Origin: Dipteris shenzhenensis
Lineage: Eukaryota > Polypodiophyta > Polypodiopsida > Gleicheniales
Assembly (NCBI GenBank): GCA_047967505.1
Contig: CM106538.1
DNA: 64,000 bases
Direction: 5' to 3' (one strand)
Shown: positions 1 to 12,420 of the stretch, piece after piece
How positions within the stretch are numbered: position 1 is the stretch's first letter
Layout: each line of letters begins with the position of its first letter
Position numbers and translations under genes: made by a program
The notes under the pieces: generated by a model
The model's input: the letters and a program-made list of their open reading frames with translations, nothing else
Told to the model about the DNA's origin: nothing
The model's database searches: none

Positions 1-561
1 GTGACACTAGAGGGATTTTGCCACATCTATCAATAAATTGGAAAGGCATAGGTAGATTCTTTATTTGCAAGTGTTTGGGGCATGCTCTAGCTTCTTCTAC
101 ACCAGGTTGTAAGGGTTTTGGTTATTCTTGATAGGTTGCAGATTGACAGTTTCTCCTCGCCTATGCCCATTTTCACGTTATTGTGAAGTTTGTGGGATGG
201 AGATTACTCTCTGACCTTTGCTGTAATCACCTTTTGGTGGTTTTGAATGTAATATGTTATTGTTTTATGGTAAATGAATGCAAATTTATTTGGGTAGTGG
301 GACATAGTACTCAGAATAGAAAAGCATATTTAGAGCTATGTTTAGAGAATACGTCTATGGCCACTCCTTTGCTTTTTTTCTAGTAGTGGAATGTGTAATG
401 TCAATTGCTCAAGGAGTTGTTTCAAGGAGGTGTTTCCTAGTGTCCATGAATAGGGCAATGTAAGTCGCCATGGCATTGGTATGGCATTGCTATGATAAGA
501 ACTGACCAATGCAATCACATCCTTGTAAGTCATGATCAAATCCCTCTCGAATAGTACAATG

Positions 562-593
<32 letters not shown>

Positions 594-1618
594 TCCATTA
601 CTGTCAATTCTTGCAAGTTTGGAGAATCAATAGATAGTGTACGGCACACGAGGTGAGTCCAAGAAGATCATAGGAGCTAATCAAGATAGCCACAATTTTG
701 CATAACAATGGTTCTTAATGTTCATGAAGGAAAAAAATATCTTCATTTTGCAATGTAATAGTTTCTAATACATCTCTAATTATTTAAGCTCTCATCCTCT
801 GAGAAAATAGGAAAGTTTAGGACATTGAAGTACATATACAATATTTTTTTTCTTGAAATAAAATGGTTTATTAAAGAAATAATATAACACAAGAGTTACA
901 TTTCATATTGATAGAGACCATTGTAGGTTTTTAATATTGTGGTAACCATTTGAGTCATCATATCTATCCTCTTCACCACTTTCCTTATCTTCTCTTTTCT
1001 CATCCTCATCTTTTCTTTTTCATATTGATAGAGACCATTTTAGATTTCTGACTTTATGGTGATGCTTTGAGTCATCATCTCTATCCTCTTTACCACTTTT
1101 CTCATCTCTTCTTTTCCCATCCTCACTCTTCCCTTGATCTCCTCTAATGTGGAATCTTGTCATCATCTTCAATGTCCTCTTCCTCTAATTCATCATCCTT
1201 GTATCTAGTATGGTCCTTATCAAACCCCATTGTTTGATGAACTTGCCCTTCAAAGTAATCCATACAAGCTTTTCTTTCAATAACATTGGTGGAGTGAGCT
1301 TATGATAATGGTGAGAAAGCTACAAGGAGTTCGGGCTTAAGAGATGTGGTGTAGTGGTTTATACTTACATGTGCAAAAGCTCCCATTGAGAAGCAGGGAG
1401 TAATGGCAAAGTGAAGAGATGGGGGGGTGAGGATGAATTCATCAATATTTTTTAGGTTTCTTCGATGAGTAAGGGGTTGATTCAAGTTGGTGAGGTAGTG
1501 TGCCAACCCCTCACGAAGAGTGAGGTTTTGATTAGAGTTGATTAGAAACATGTAGTCACTTCTAAGTGGGGGCTTGTGATGAGGAAGAAAATGGGGAAGG
1601 GGTGGGTTGGTGGGTGCA
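1..1618. other. No gene recognised; left flank of copia element 1
   Basis: Short open frames exist, but none resembles a known protein and none is long. A (GA)n microsatellite lies at about 568-593. The stretch ends in GTGCA, the target-site copy of the copia insertion that follows. The sequence resumes after 7070, so this flank and the LINE relic beyond 7070 were contiguous before the insertion. Confidence 0.6.
904..1137. repeat. 117-bp imperfect tandem duplication
   Basis: The phrase CATATTGATAGAGACCATT begins at 904 and again at 1021. Both copies continue with the same pyrimidine-rich text (AGTCATCAT..CTATCCTCTT..CCACTTT) with scattered substitutions. No coding content is apparent. Confidence 0.75.
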
Positions 1619-1898
1619 TGTGGAGATATCAAGCTCTACCCCCGATATATCTCCTGGATGACTATCATTTATGTCACCGCCTATGTTAGTTGTACTCGTG
1701 GTGTAGTTAGACTACCACATATGTTTTTGGTTTGGGTTCACATATGAACCACGTATTCTAGGGTTTGACATATAGGGTATTGTTGTTGTGTGCAAAAGTG
1801 AAGAAAGGCTTCACCCTCCAACCTTGTGTCCTCTCTCTTTTGTGTGTTGTAAAGAAAGCTGAACTTGAGTCTCCTATCTCTCTCCCTTATTCTTTACA
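1619..1898 (+). repeat. 5' LTR of copia 1 (280 bp)
   Basis: Starts TGTGGAGATATC and ends TTCTTTACA, directly before the primer-binding site. Compared with the 3' LTR it lacks 18 bp after AGGGTA (near 1780). That segment is flanked by GTATT repeats in the longer copy, suggesting slippage or deletion between short direct repeats. Confidence 0.95.
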
Positions 1899-1910
1899 TG
1901 GTATCAGAGC
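1899..1910 (+). other. Primer-binding site of copia 1
   Basis: TGGTATCAGAGC directly abuts the LTR end. It is complementary to the 3' region of initiator methionine tRNA, as is usual for plant copia elements (family knowledge). Confidence 0.93.
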
Positions 1911-2455
1911 CTTGTTCATGGTAAGGAGCTCAAGAAAGCAAGCCAAATTTGTGGTGTCCTGGTAAGAGGACCAGTGTTGCTTTCCTATTTCGAGTTTGGG
2001 AGCAAATCTCTGCAGGTAGCACAGCCAGAAGTGCAAGAGTGCACTGTTTCAGATTGAGAGGCCCTTCGCGGTGTGGCGAGAGCGTAGTATATGATGCGGG
2101 GCCCGTTTTTTTGATTTGAGGCCGTTTCGGGGCCCGTTTTGAAGGCGCAAGTTCTTCGCAGGCACTCAGAAAAAGGCCCTGTTTTTCGCTGTGCGACCAC
2201 TGCGCGGCTAGTCGGTGGAAAGGTGCCACAGAAATTGCATCGTATGCCTGTGTGCAGAGATATTGGGAGTTGCAGATTCATGCCTGTTGCCTGTTGATGC
2301 AAAATCGTCACTAGGAAGTGACTGTGTGGTGAAATACCACTTTCGTCAGTGTTGCAGATCTGCCCCTGTGAGGCTTTTTGCAGAAGTTTTGCTATTTGCC
2401 CTTGTGAGGCATTTGCTGTGTTTACAGGTTGCTGTTGCAATTCGTGATTTGTAAA

Positions 2456-3348
2456 ATGTCTGAGAATCTGTCTACCATTGTCAGTGAGAAGCTTGACAAG
2501 AACAACTTTCAAGCATGGAAGTTCAGGATACAAACTTCCTTATGGGAAAGGGAGTTTGGGATTACATCAGTGGTGAAACTGCAGAACCAGTGTTGGGTGC
2601 TGCTCCCACTCCTGCTGAACTGAAGGCCTTTAAAGAATGGCATGAAAAAGCCAGAAAATGCTTGTATTGGCTGTCTGTTAGCATTTCAGATTCTATGATT
2701 GTGCATATACAGGATCTAGAGACGCCTAAAGAGGCATGGGATACATTGGTGAAGCTGTATAGCACAAATACCAAAGCACGAAAGATGCAGCTAAAGCAGG
2801 AGTTGCACAATGTGCAAAGGAAAAATCTGAATATAAATGAGTATTCCTTGAAGGTGAAAGGCCTTGCAGATTCTCTTGCCTCCATTGGAGCACCTGTTGA
2901 TGATGAGGACTTAGTGTCCGTGACCTTGAACGGTCTTGGGAAAGATTATGCACAGTTTCGGACATCCATTGGAGTCCGTGAAACATTTCCTGATTTTCAG
3001 GAACTTATTGCTCTCTTGCTGAGTGAAGAGCAAAGGAATGGTGGTTCAGCCACCTCAACTTCTCAAGAGACTGCTTTCTACTCAAATACAGGTAGAGGCA
3101 GGGGTAGAGGAAGAGGCCGTTTTGGTGGCCGTGCAGGAAATCAGAACCAACAGCAACAACAGGAAAACCAGTCCTATGGAGGAGGACGTGGTAGTTCTAG
3201 AGGCAGGGGGAGCCAAAGAGGCTGTGGTTCATGGCAAAGGAACCAGCAAGTAAATAGCAGCACAGAATGCTATTATTGTGGAAAGCCTGAACACAAGGAG
3301 AATACATGCTATAAAAAACAGAATGACATCAAAAGTGGGAAGTTGTAG
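2456..3348 (+). pseudogene. gag: copia 1 gag (nucleocapsid polyprotein), frameshifted
   Basis: Encodes the structural Gag that packages element RNA. It starts at the ATG at 2456 (MSENLSTIVSEKLDKNN), has a UBN2/DUF4219-type N-terminus and shifts frame near 2530. It then runs open through the helical Gag core (WDTLVKLYSTNTKARKMQLK) and a Gly/Arg- and Gln-rich linker. A single CX2CX4HX4C zinc knuckle follows (CYYCGKPEHKENTC, about 3269-3310). The frame ends at a TAG at 3346-3348. The downstream protease frame is in the same register, so only this codon separates gag from pol. The frameshift means that no intact Gag is made from this copy. Confidence 0.9.
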
Positions 3349-3405
3349 CAAAGCAACTATGCATCATCAAGTGGGCATGGTGACGACAGAAATGAGCACC
3401 TTTTT

Positions 3406-6400
3406 GTGATGCAGCATATGGTTAACTCCATGTCAGGAGATGCTGCAGCTTGCAATGATGTTTGGTATGTTGATTCAGGTGCCTCTAACCACATGACCAG
3501 TCATGGTGAGTGGTTTCATGATGTTAGAAATTTGGATAAGCCAGGTTATGTTGAAACAGGTGATGATACTGCGCACCCAATTATGCAGGTTGGTAAAGTG
3601 CCATTGGCTATGCAGGATGGCAAAACGAAGTACTTGGCAGATGTACTTCATGTTCCAAAAATCACTAAGAACCTGGTTTCAGTTGGCCAGATGGTTGAGC
3701 AAGGTCTGCAGGTTAGATTTAATCCTGATGGATGCTTTGTTGAGGACTTGAAAAATAAGTGCCGCTTGGTTGCGAAAGGCAACAAAAATGGCAGAATGTT
3801 CACCTTGGATGTTGATATGCCTGAGGTGAAAGCTGCTATGTTTGCGCATGGGAGAGGTGTCATTGCAGATATTGAGATATGGCACAAGCGCATTGGGCAC
3901 GTGAATATACAAAGGCTGAAATCTATGCAAACGAAAAACATTGTTGCAGGTTTGCCTAAATTCAGAGTTGAGGGAATGCAAAAGGTATGTGAAGCATGCC
4001 AAATGGGTAAGCAGGCCAGACATGCATTTCCCAAAAATGCTAAGGTGAGCAGAAGACCTTTGGAAGTAATCCAGTCAGATGTTTGGACAACCAAAGCTGC
4101 TTCTATTGGTGGATGCCATTATTATGTGACGTTTATTGATGACTACACTAGGAAGGTGTGGATTTATTTTATGAAGCACAAAAGTGAAGTGTTCAGCCAT
4201 TTCAAGGCTTTTAAGGCCATGGTTGAAAAAGAGAAAGGTGTGCATATTAAAGTGCTAAGATCTGATGGAGGGGGAGAGTACTTTTCAGAAGAATTTTGTG
4301 AATATCTGAAAGAACAGGGAATTCAAAGGAAGTACTCATGTAGGTCTACCCCTCAGCAGAATGGGGTTGCAGAAAGGAAGAACAGGCATATTGCAAAAGT
4401 AGGACGGGCGATCCTAAATGAGAAAAACATGCCTGATTATTTTTGGGCTGAAGCAGTAGCAACTGCTGTTTATATTATGAACAGAACCCCCACTGCATCT
4501 GTCCATGGCATGACGCCTGAAGAAATGTATACAGGCCAAAAACCAGATATTTCTCACTTGAAGGTATTTGGTTGCATAGCTTATGTTCATGTTCCTGATG
4601 AGAAGAGAACACAGCTGGATCCAACGGCAGAAAAATGCATCTTTATTGGATATGCTCTGCACCAGAAAGGGTATCGCTGTTATAACCCTTCCACCCGCAA
4701 AATGCAAGTGAGTAGAGATGTTGTTTTTGATGAAATGAGCAGCTGGTATGCACCAACTGTTATGGTAGGAGATGCAGATGCAGGAAATGGGAATGCTGCA
4801 ATAAATCCAGAGCAGCAATCTCAAGCCTTGAGTGGACCCAGAGAGTCCTCTACTAGTGGATCTAATGCATGGACAGGGAGATTGAGATCTAGTGAATTGT
4901 CACATGGCAGTCCTGATAGTGTTGTGCAGGTATCACATAAGGGAAAAGAAAAAGTAGACCATGCTCCAGTGTTTGATGTGTCTGCTGGTAGCTCTCATGT
5001 TGATGGAGAGTCAAGTGGCTCTGAAATGAGCCTTGATGAGGAACTTGGGATTCCTTCTGTTGTTACACCTGGTGCAAGGAAAAGCAGGCATGATTTAAAG
5101 ACTCCTGCAACTGATCTAGTTGTACGGAGGTCCACTCGTATTAAGTATCCAGTTGACAGGCTGAGATATGATGGGTATACAGCACATCACTATGCTTATA
5201 TGGTCAAGGTTCTAGAGGAGCCAGAGCCCACATGTTTTGAGGATGCAGCAGGGCATAAAAATTGGGAAGCAGCTATGGATGAAGAGATGGCTGCCTTGGA
5301 TGCAAACCACACTTGGGATTTGATGCCTTTGCCTCATGATAAGAAGGCTATTGGCTGCAAGTGGGTTTACAAAGTAAAGCACAATGCTGATGGGTCTGTT
5401 AGCAGGTACAAGGCAAGATTGGTTGCCAAAGGTTTTGCGCAGACATATGGAATTGACTATGAGGAAACTTTCAGCCTAGTTGCAAGGATGGCAACCGTGA
5501 GAGCAGTAATTGCTATGGCTGCTGCAAAGGGATGGTCTTTGCATCAGATGGATGTGAAAAATGCCTTCTTGCATGGTGATTTGCAGGAAGAGGTTTATAT
5601 GATGCAGCCAGAAGGTTATGAGGATAATTCACACCCCGATTTTGTATGCAGGTTGCGCAAAGCCTTGTATGGCTTAAAACAAGCGCCGAGGGCATGGTCA
5701 GACAAGATAGGGCAATATCTTGTCACTATTTGATTTCAGATTTCCAATTCAGATTTTTCACTTTATGTGAAAAGGACAAACAGAGGGATTGTGCTTATAG
5801 TCATCTATGTTGATGACTTGATTATTACAGGTGATAGTGATGCAGACATTAATGAAGTGAAGCTACTGTTGAAGCAGAAATTTGAGATGAAGGATTTGGG
5901 AGAGCTGCGTTACTTCTTGGGCATTGAGGTTATTAGATCCCCGAGTGGGATATGGCTGTTGCAAAGGCAATACGGTTTGGACATGCTGTCCAAATATGGG
6001 ATGACAGGCTGTAAGCCTATCGCTGTTCCATTGGAGCAGAATGTGAAGCTCAATGCAGAGACAGGTGAGCTTCTTGAAGATATTACTATGTACAGGCGCA
6101 TAGTAGGTAGCTTGATTTACATGACTATAACCAGACCAGATTTGAGCTATGCTGTGGGGCTGGTGAGTCAGTTTATGCAGGCACCAAGGAAGCCACATTT
6201 GGATGCGGCTAGGCGCATACTGCGGTATGTGAAGTCCACATTGCATTATGGACTATTTTATGAAGCTAGGTGTGCATTACAGGTACATGGATACACAGAT
6301 GCTGACTGGGCTGGTAGTGTCTCAGACAGGAGATCTACTAGTGGTTTTATGTTTTCCCTTGGGAGTGGTGCCATCAGTTGGAGCAGCAAGAAGCAGCCAA

Positions 6401-6810
6401 CAGTTGCCTTGTCGAGCACAGAGGCTGAGTACAGGGGTGCAGCAATGGCTGCATGTGAGGTAGCTTGGTTACGGAAGCTACTTGCAGATATGGGACAGTC
6501 AGTTCATGCAGCAGTTGTCATTCATTGTGACAACATTAGCAGCATCATGCTTGCTAATAACCCAGTTTATCATGCTAGAACGAAGCACATTGAGGTGCAT
6601 TATCACTTTGTGAGAGAGAAGGTTCTAGCTGGTGAGATTGATCTTGTCTATGTCAGCACTGAGGAGCAGGTGGCTGATATTTTTACGAAGGCATTGGGTA
6701 CCGAGAAGCTTCGCAGATTTAGGAGCTTGCTTGGTGTACGTGAGATGGATTTGAGCTTGAGGGGGAGTGTTGAGATATCAAGCTCTACCCCCGATATATC
6801 TCCTGGATGA
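3406..6810 (+). pseudogene. pol: copia 1 pol: protease-integrase-RT-RNase H, one internal stop
   Basis: The domain order is copia. Aspartic protease: [11 protein letters not shown] near 3470-3500. GAG-pre-integrase: [16 protein letters not shown]. Integrase core: the D of QSDVW, the D of LRSDGGGEY and the E of NGVAERKNR. Reverse transcriptase: [10 protein letters not shown], then YVDDLII near 5806. RNase H ends in TKALG. The frame is interrupted by a TGA at 5731-5733, in the block where copia proteins normally have Gly-Phe after the APRAW motif; the same frame then resumes. The usual ETFSPVAR motif reads ETFSLVAR. The C-terminus runs into the 3' LTR and stops at 6808-6810. The listed start is the first Met after the gag TAG, but the frame is open from 3349. 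Confidence 0.95.
6753..6767 (+). other. Polypurine tract of copia 1
   Basis: The purine-rich run GAGCTTGAGGGGGAG lies immediately 5' of the TG of the 3' LTR. This is the position used to prime plus-strand synthesis in LTR elements. Confidence 0.88.
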
Positions 6811-7065
6811 CTATCATTTATGTCACCGCCTATGTTAGTTGTACTCGTGGTGTAGTTAGACTACCACGTATGTTTTTGGTTTGGGTTCACATATGAACCA
6901 CGTATTCTAGGGTTTGACATATAGGGTATTTCCCTATTCTATTGTATTGTTGTTGTGTGCAAAAGTGAAGAAAGGCTTCACCCTCCAACCTTGTGTCCTC
7001 TCTCTTTTGTGTGTTGTAAAGAAAGCTGAACTTGAGTCTCCTATCTCTCTCCCTTATTCTTTACA
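6768..7065 (+). repeat. 3' LTR of copia 1 (298 bp)
   Basis: Begins TGTTGAGATATC and ends TTCTTTACA, followed by GTGCA. It is nearly identical to the 5' LTR apart from the 18-bp segment containing CCCTATTCTATTG and a few point differences. Confidence 0.96.
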
Positions 7066-7299
7066 GTGCATAGAAGGTAGATCAAAAATCCTATGATGAA
7101 ATGATGCCAAAAAGCTTACTAGTGGTTTTCCCTCATGGTGTAGGAAATTGCATAGGAGTTGGCTTGCATGAATGTTATAAGGAGGGAGGCTGAGACATAA
7201 AAAAGGAATCTATGAGAGAATGGGGTTAAGCATAAGATGGTGTGTCACCTCCATTTTGATGAAATAAAGCCAAAAATTAAGAAGCTTGCAAACGGGGGA

Positions 7300-9954
7300 G
7301 TTTACCTATTTTTTATTAGTTGAGTTCCTATGCTAGGGGCAGCTGCATGAGTATCTGGTTTCTAAATGAAAAATTCCAATGAAGGGATCTATTGCTCAGT
7401 TTTTGGGTAAAGGTTTCTTTCTTTTGCACTATGTCTTGGAAGCCATTAGAAATGATCTACTTGCAAAGTCGTTTGAGTATATGGGAGCTATGGTGATGTC
7501 AATTCCATGAAGCCCCTCATTTAGCATTTGATGAGTTCATGTATTGTGAATTCCCAGTCTCTGTCTCAAATTTCCCACTATGCCTGCCTAGATAGAAAAC
7601 TCTCTTGATATGGTAGCAAATGCTCTTGGTCAAATCTTGGTGCTCCCTCATTCTACTAGGAAAGTGTTTGATGTGAATCATGCATGGATCCTTTGGGACT
7701 ACATCTAGGATGTGTCAAATTTTGTTGATGTTCATTTTCTTGATAAGGTTGTGGTTACACAGAGGGTCTGATTTGGATAGTTCCTAGATGCATGTTACCT
7801 TTGTAGGAAGGTGGAGCAATATGCATAATGCTTCCCATCTTGTGAGGAGAATAAGAAGATTGCAAGAGGTGAGAAGTTGGACGAAACGGCCCACCTAGAC
7901 CTTGAGAAAATTAATCCACAAGAGTAGCTTAAGGTTAGTAGAGGTGGCATGTAGTTGTTGGAGGATGCTAGGGGAGGATGATCGGCTATCAAGATCACAC
8001 ATGGAAACATAGATTTACTAGCAACCTATGATGTCTCAAAGGAAGGAAAATGTAATAGCTATGATTTGGATGAGATTGACGCTTGAATGCTAAGTAAGGA
8101 GGAAGGGCAGATGCTAGTGGAAGAAAAATAGAAGAAGCAACTTATCCATATTAGAAATCCTTTTGGGTAAGTCGGTTCATACGAGGTTGAGAATGGCTTG
8201 CATCCTCTTCGGTTGGCTATTGATGATCAGATGGTGAGTGATGAAGGTGAGGATGAGTTTCCATATGCCAATAATAAAAAGACACTCTTGGAAGAAAAGC
8301 CTATGACCAAGAAACTGATGGACGAAGGAGTTCATAATAGACAACCACCTAAAGAAATGTCAAAGAGACTCCAAAACATGGCAAAGAGTGCAAGTGGCAA
8401 GGAGAACCACTTCAGCTTCCTCTGAGTTTCATATGAGGCTCTAACATAGTAAAGGTGGAACGAAGGCTCTTCAAGGGGTGTTAATGGTAATGTGGAATGT
8501 TTGGCATTTAATTCCCATTTGAGAGGAAGCTAGCGGGAGGCAGGGGGTGGGGGGGGGGTTGTTACTCAAAAAGCGGTTGTAAGGTAAATATATTTTTTGG
8601 GATGCATTAGTTAAATTTGTTGCTATCTCTCTTTTTGTGTTAGGCTTTAGGCTCAATATTATAAGTGCCTATGCATCTAATGAGGCTCGAGTGCAAGCTA
8701 AGTGTTAGAGGGAGTTGAATCAAAATATTTCTAGGAATAGATGGGATTTAGGAGGGGATAAGAATACGGTTGAGGTCATTAGAGATAGGTTGAGTAGCTT
8801 GACGGTGTTTTGGGGATTTGAATTAGAAGCCTAGGATGAGTTGTGTATAGACAAATATCTTTTAGATTCCTTTGAGATGATCTTGAGGGGCTCTCATGGA
8901 GAAATAGCAAGAAGAGTAATGAATTTAGAGCTAGTAGGATTGAAATTTTTTAGTGTCTTGAGCATGGTTAGTGTGGCTTTATGCCCCTATGGGGGGTCAT
9001 GTTTCCTTGATTTGGATTTGTCTGATAATATACCTATGGGGTGCAAATTTTAGTCCCAGGATCAATTGGCAAATCATTCGACATCCCCTAAAAGTTTAAC
9101 AAAGGGCTGTTGAGAAGGGAGGGATTTTGTCAAAAAATCAAGAGAGTTTCGTTGTTGTAACTGCATTAGATTGTGGATCCTGGTGCTAGGAGAGAGGGTT
9201 TTTGCCAAAAATTCAAGAGAAACTAGTTCCTGAAATTGCACCAAAGTGTAGAGCATGGTCTAGGAGGAACAAAGCTATCAGATCTATAATGTAGGTGGCA
9301 AAAGCTTGGGAGGTAAAGGTCTTCAACAAGAGATGAAAATTTAAATCTTGTTTGGTGCAATGCTGTCCAATCTAAGGGAGAACAAGTTGTTGATTCCGAA
9401 TGATCCATATGTGTCCACCCTTTTGGTTGAGGTTGAGGATGCATTTTAGGAGGAGAGATTGACAAGGTAGAGAGGGCCTATCTACAAAGTCAGATTCTTT
9501 GGGTATACTTAGGCTATTTCCCTTTGAAGTTCTTTTTCTGGGTCATGAAGACATACAAGGTAATATGGTGAATGCATTTTGGCATATTGTAGAAGCCTTT
9601 AGAAAAGATCTTTCCTATATTGTGCATGATCTAGGGAAAGTGACTCCTAAATGGAAAAGTAATGTGGCAGGTATTCTACCTAGAGTGGTAGCTAGCCAAA
9701 GAGTTGGGCTAGAGAGTGAGTTAACTGAGAGGGAACTGTGGGAATCTCTAGATGATTTGGATCATGATAAGGCCCATGGACCTAATGGCTTGATTGCTAG
9801 ACTTTATATAGCTTTTTGGAGTCTAATTAGTCTAATTAAGAAGGACTTTATGGAAATGGCCAACAAGCCTATGGCAGTGGATGAGCTTTCTAAAGATGTT
9901 AATGTGGATTTAGTTAAACTGTTTCCTAAACTATTTCCTAAATGGCAAGAATAG
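7300..9954 (+). pseudogene. Decayed LINE retrotransposon
   Basis: Three parts in LINE order can be read through stops and frameshifts. At about 7600-7810 there is an ORF1/DUF4283-like stretch with a knuckle-like remnant (DACYLCRKVEQYA) and the phrase VANALGQIL. At about 8550-8850 there is an endonuclease-like stretch (LNIISAYASNEARV, then RWDLGGDKNTVEV in place of a GGDFN motif). At 9650-9954 there is an open stretch matching the start of a LINE reverse transcriptase (ELWESLDDLDHDKAHGPNGL, where families have DKAPGPDG). The polymerase catalytic region is missing: the sequence switches to Helitron material after about 9955. Assignment rests on motif memory. The RT part is the most convincing, the ORF1 part the least. 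Confidence 0.6.
9090..9250. repeat. Degenerate tandem duplication inside LINE relic
   Basis: Two copies of a stretch of about 75 bp lie head to tail. They read GGATTTTGTCAAAAAATCAA near 9122 and GGTTTTTGCCAAAAATTCAA near 9197, each followed by AGAGA and by related text. They differ by many substitutions. Confidence 0.5.
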
Positions 9955-10950
9955 ATTAAGGGTCAAGTATTGGACAATAATACGGATTTACCTCTTTATA
10001 TTCAACTTTCATAGCTTCATGAATACATGCTATATCTTTCTCATGAATTTACAGTGGTCTTGCTGAATACTCATCATCTTTTCAACTTTTCACTTGAAAT
10101 GTCGATTTGCTTCTTTGCATTCAACTTCGACACACTGTTGAAGAAATACTGTGACTAGATACTCGTTTGAAGAACACATCACTAGGTGAACCACAACAAA
10201 TATCGACACAATTACAAATCTAGATCATTTCGAACTTGACAAACAAAATGTATTTAAAGCAAAGTATCCAAAAAACAATGACATACTCAATTTTTTGCTT
10301 GAACGTTTTCCAATGCTACAATATGATATTTTGGTTGCGATTCTGTTCGAGTCACTTTTCCTCTGTCCAAGTACGGTTTCTCCAACTTGGATTGGCCTTT
10401 TCATTGATGCCTTGTCCATGTCCACAAATGCAACAACACTTGAGCTTCTACAACAAATCTTAGCAAATACGGCTAACTTGCCAATGCTTATGCACAATTG
10501 TTTAATGCGACTAGGGTCTTTCTTGGAGTCCTCCTTTGAGGTGCTCTGTGAAGCCAACAATTGCGTTCACACAGTGATGATTGTTTAAACAAGTTCATGC
10601 ATAGAAGCACTTTTCAACTTACTTAGCGAGGTTGGCGACCACATAGAACTGGCACCCCTATTTCTTTGAAAACTCGAGCTCCAATATGCCTTCTGGGACC
10701 TTGCACAAGAGACAACGCTTGCAGATTTGATGCAACAGCTCCAAATGCAAGTGCTAGAGAGATAACTGTCCAGTATGCAGAATCACAAGCCAATCACAAC
10801 ATAATCACAATGAACATTATCAACAAAATATATTGTATGCAAATGAATGCTAACAAAATGATGGAGCAACAATGCACCAAAAATCTTTCCTTCGCTTCTT
10901 CATCGTAGTCACGCCACAAGATGTCAAAATGCACTTAGACCAGAGAAGTA

Positions 10951-12015
10951 ATGCGTCTAGTTGCAAGGTATCTTAGAAGTATTCAAGACAGTCCATCACA
11001 CCCATGCATTTGTTGTGGATCTCTCTCTTTCAAGTCGAAGCTACATGGTGTTTCTTCCATTAATAGGCAATTCTTGGATCTAAACTCAAGGAACACCGCT
11101 AACTTCCCTTGCTATGAGCATGTCATATGTACCTTATGCGAGGGACACAAATCCGCAAAGGTTCTCTACCAAGGTTTTGTTTAGAAAACATGACTTTGGC
11201 TCATCCAACACAGTACACGAACATGCTCAACGACATTGAGGATGCCTTATTGCAATACGCATGCCCTTCACACAAATCCATGAACTATCGTTTGATGGCC
11301 AGTACAGATTGCGAGGAGTAGTGGTGAATGTTTTCGCAGATGTCGATAGGGAGTAGCGGATTTTGCCACGGTTTATGGACAAAATTGCAATAGTCATGGT
11401 AGAACTGAAGCATAGGCTATCATATGCACAAAATTACATGAGGGCCATGGCCTTGTGCAGCCCACTTTGAATTTCAATGCTCTACATGAGCTTTTGAGCA
11501 CACCATTATACTGTGAATCTGAGGTGGTGCTCAACCCCCTGTGGACAAGCCTTATCAATGCTCTGTCGCAAGAGCCTACTCACAAGCCTTTGCATGACTC
11601 CAACTTGGACACTGACGATAATGTTGTAGCAATCGACACACTTGTCCATGGAATCTACATAGCACAACAAGTTGTTGATCTCGAGGACAAAACAATATGT
11701 GTCACACCATTAGAAGGCTTCGCTCCAATGAGCATTTTCAAAGACACTCAATGTGATGAACTCGCTTTACTATTCTACAAATATCCTAGGCAATACAAAA
11801 TACTAGAATGTACATCTTACCAAGACATCTCGCATTGGGAGCTTGTCCACAAAGACTATCGGTTCTTGCACTCCATAGAAAACCTCTTCTTCAAAACCAT
11901 AAAAATACTTGTCAGTCAAGTTTTGTCATTGACATGGGTCCGTATCAGAAAGGGCAAGCTGCAAGGGAAGACAATACTTGCAAGGGACATTGCACAATAC
12001 ACAGACATTGAATGA
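10951..12015 (+). pseudogene. Helitron replicase N-terminal part
   Basis: About 10951-11330 reads YLRSIQDSPSHPCICCGSLS, a second Cys pair (CTLCEG), then LNDIEDALLQYACPSHKSM. This is the cysteine-rich start and 'DLEERL..R.PF' block of Helitron replicases. After a frameshift, 11306-11450 reads YRLRGVVVNVFADVDRE, a stop, then RILPRFMDKIAIVMVELKHR. This corresponds to the 'G.VVNVP..LP...D....V.LKR.L.Y' block. At 11455-12015 an open stretch continues with LHELLSTPLY, VTPLEGFAPMSIFKD, and YRFLHSIENLFF (compare 'D.RF....YLFF'). These matches are from family knowledge. Confidence 0.85.
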
Positions 12016-12019
12016 CTTC

Positions 12020-12420
12020 TACAATTAGACATAGTCTTTCGTGACTTCATGCATATGCGAACATTAGTTGACTACAAACATAAATTGCAAAAAAACCTCT
12101 TCGCCATGCTACGATAGCTCGACCCACCATGTTTTTTTCTCACGCTATCATCGACGGTAGAGAAAACATGGGAGCCCCTAGTTAAATGTCTTCATGAACT
12201 AATAGTGGACGCAATACCTCCCATCGAAAGCCTTGATAATGCCAGTTTAAGAGAGCTCATACACAGTGACCCCATCATAACTGCGAGGTATTACATGCAC
12301 AAGTTCCAGTGTTTGAAGCGCCTTTTGAAGAGTGAGAATTCAATACTCAGCCACATTGTTGATTTCTTCTTTGTCACAGAATTTCAAAATAACCACTGAC
12401 ATTGCATTGTTCATGTGTGA
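12020..12420 (+). pseudogene. Helitron Rep (HUH endonuclease) domain
   Basis: The Rep domain nicks and joins DNA in rolling-circle transposition. In one frame I read LDPPCFFLTLSS (the FFLTLS motif, near 12120), then DPIITARYYMHKFQCLKRLL and IVDFFFVTEFQNNH, a TGA codon, then HCIVHV (12300-12415). The two histidines of the HUH motif are therefore present, but the codon between them is a stop and the usual G-x-P before the first His is missing. The catalytic Tyr region downstream could not be placed. The domain is clearly inactive. Confidence 0.85.

Larger units (their letters stand above)
1619..7065 (+). mobile_element. Ty1/copia LTR retrotransposon 1
   Basis: A full-length element reading left to right: 5' LTR 1619-1898, primer-binding site, gag, pol in the copia order (protease, integrase, reverse transcriptase, RNase H), polypurine tract and 3' LTR 6768-7065. 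The 5-bp sequence GTGCA occurs at 1614-1618 and 7066-7070, a target-site duplication that fixes both ends. The LTRs differ by only a few substitutions and one 18-bp indel, so the insertion is fairly recent. At least three lesions break the coding region: a gag frameshift near 2530, a TAG at 3346-3348 and a TGA at 5731-5733. This copy is therefore unlikely to be autonomous. Confidence 0.97.

Noticed and set aside
1985-2533. Minus-strand frame of 182 codons in the copia 1 leader
   Set aside because: Lies opposite the leader and gag start of the element, without any family resemblance; chance frame.
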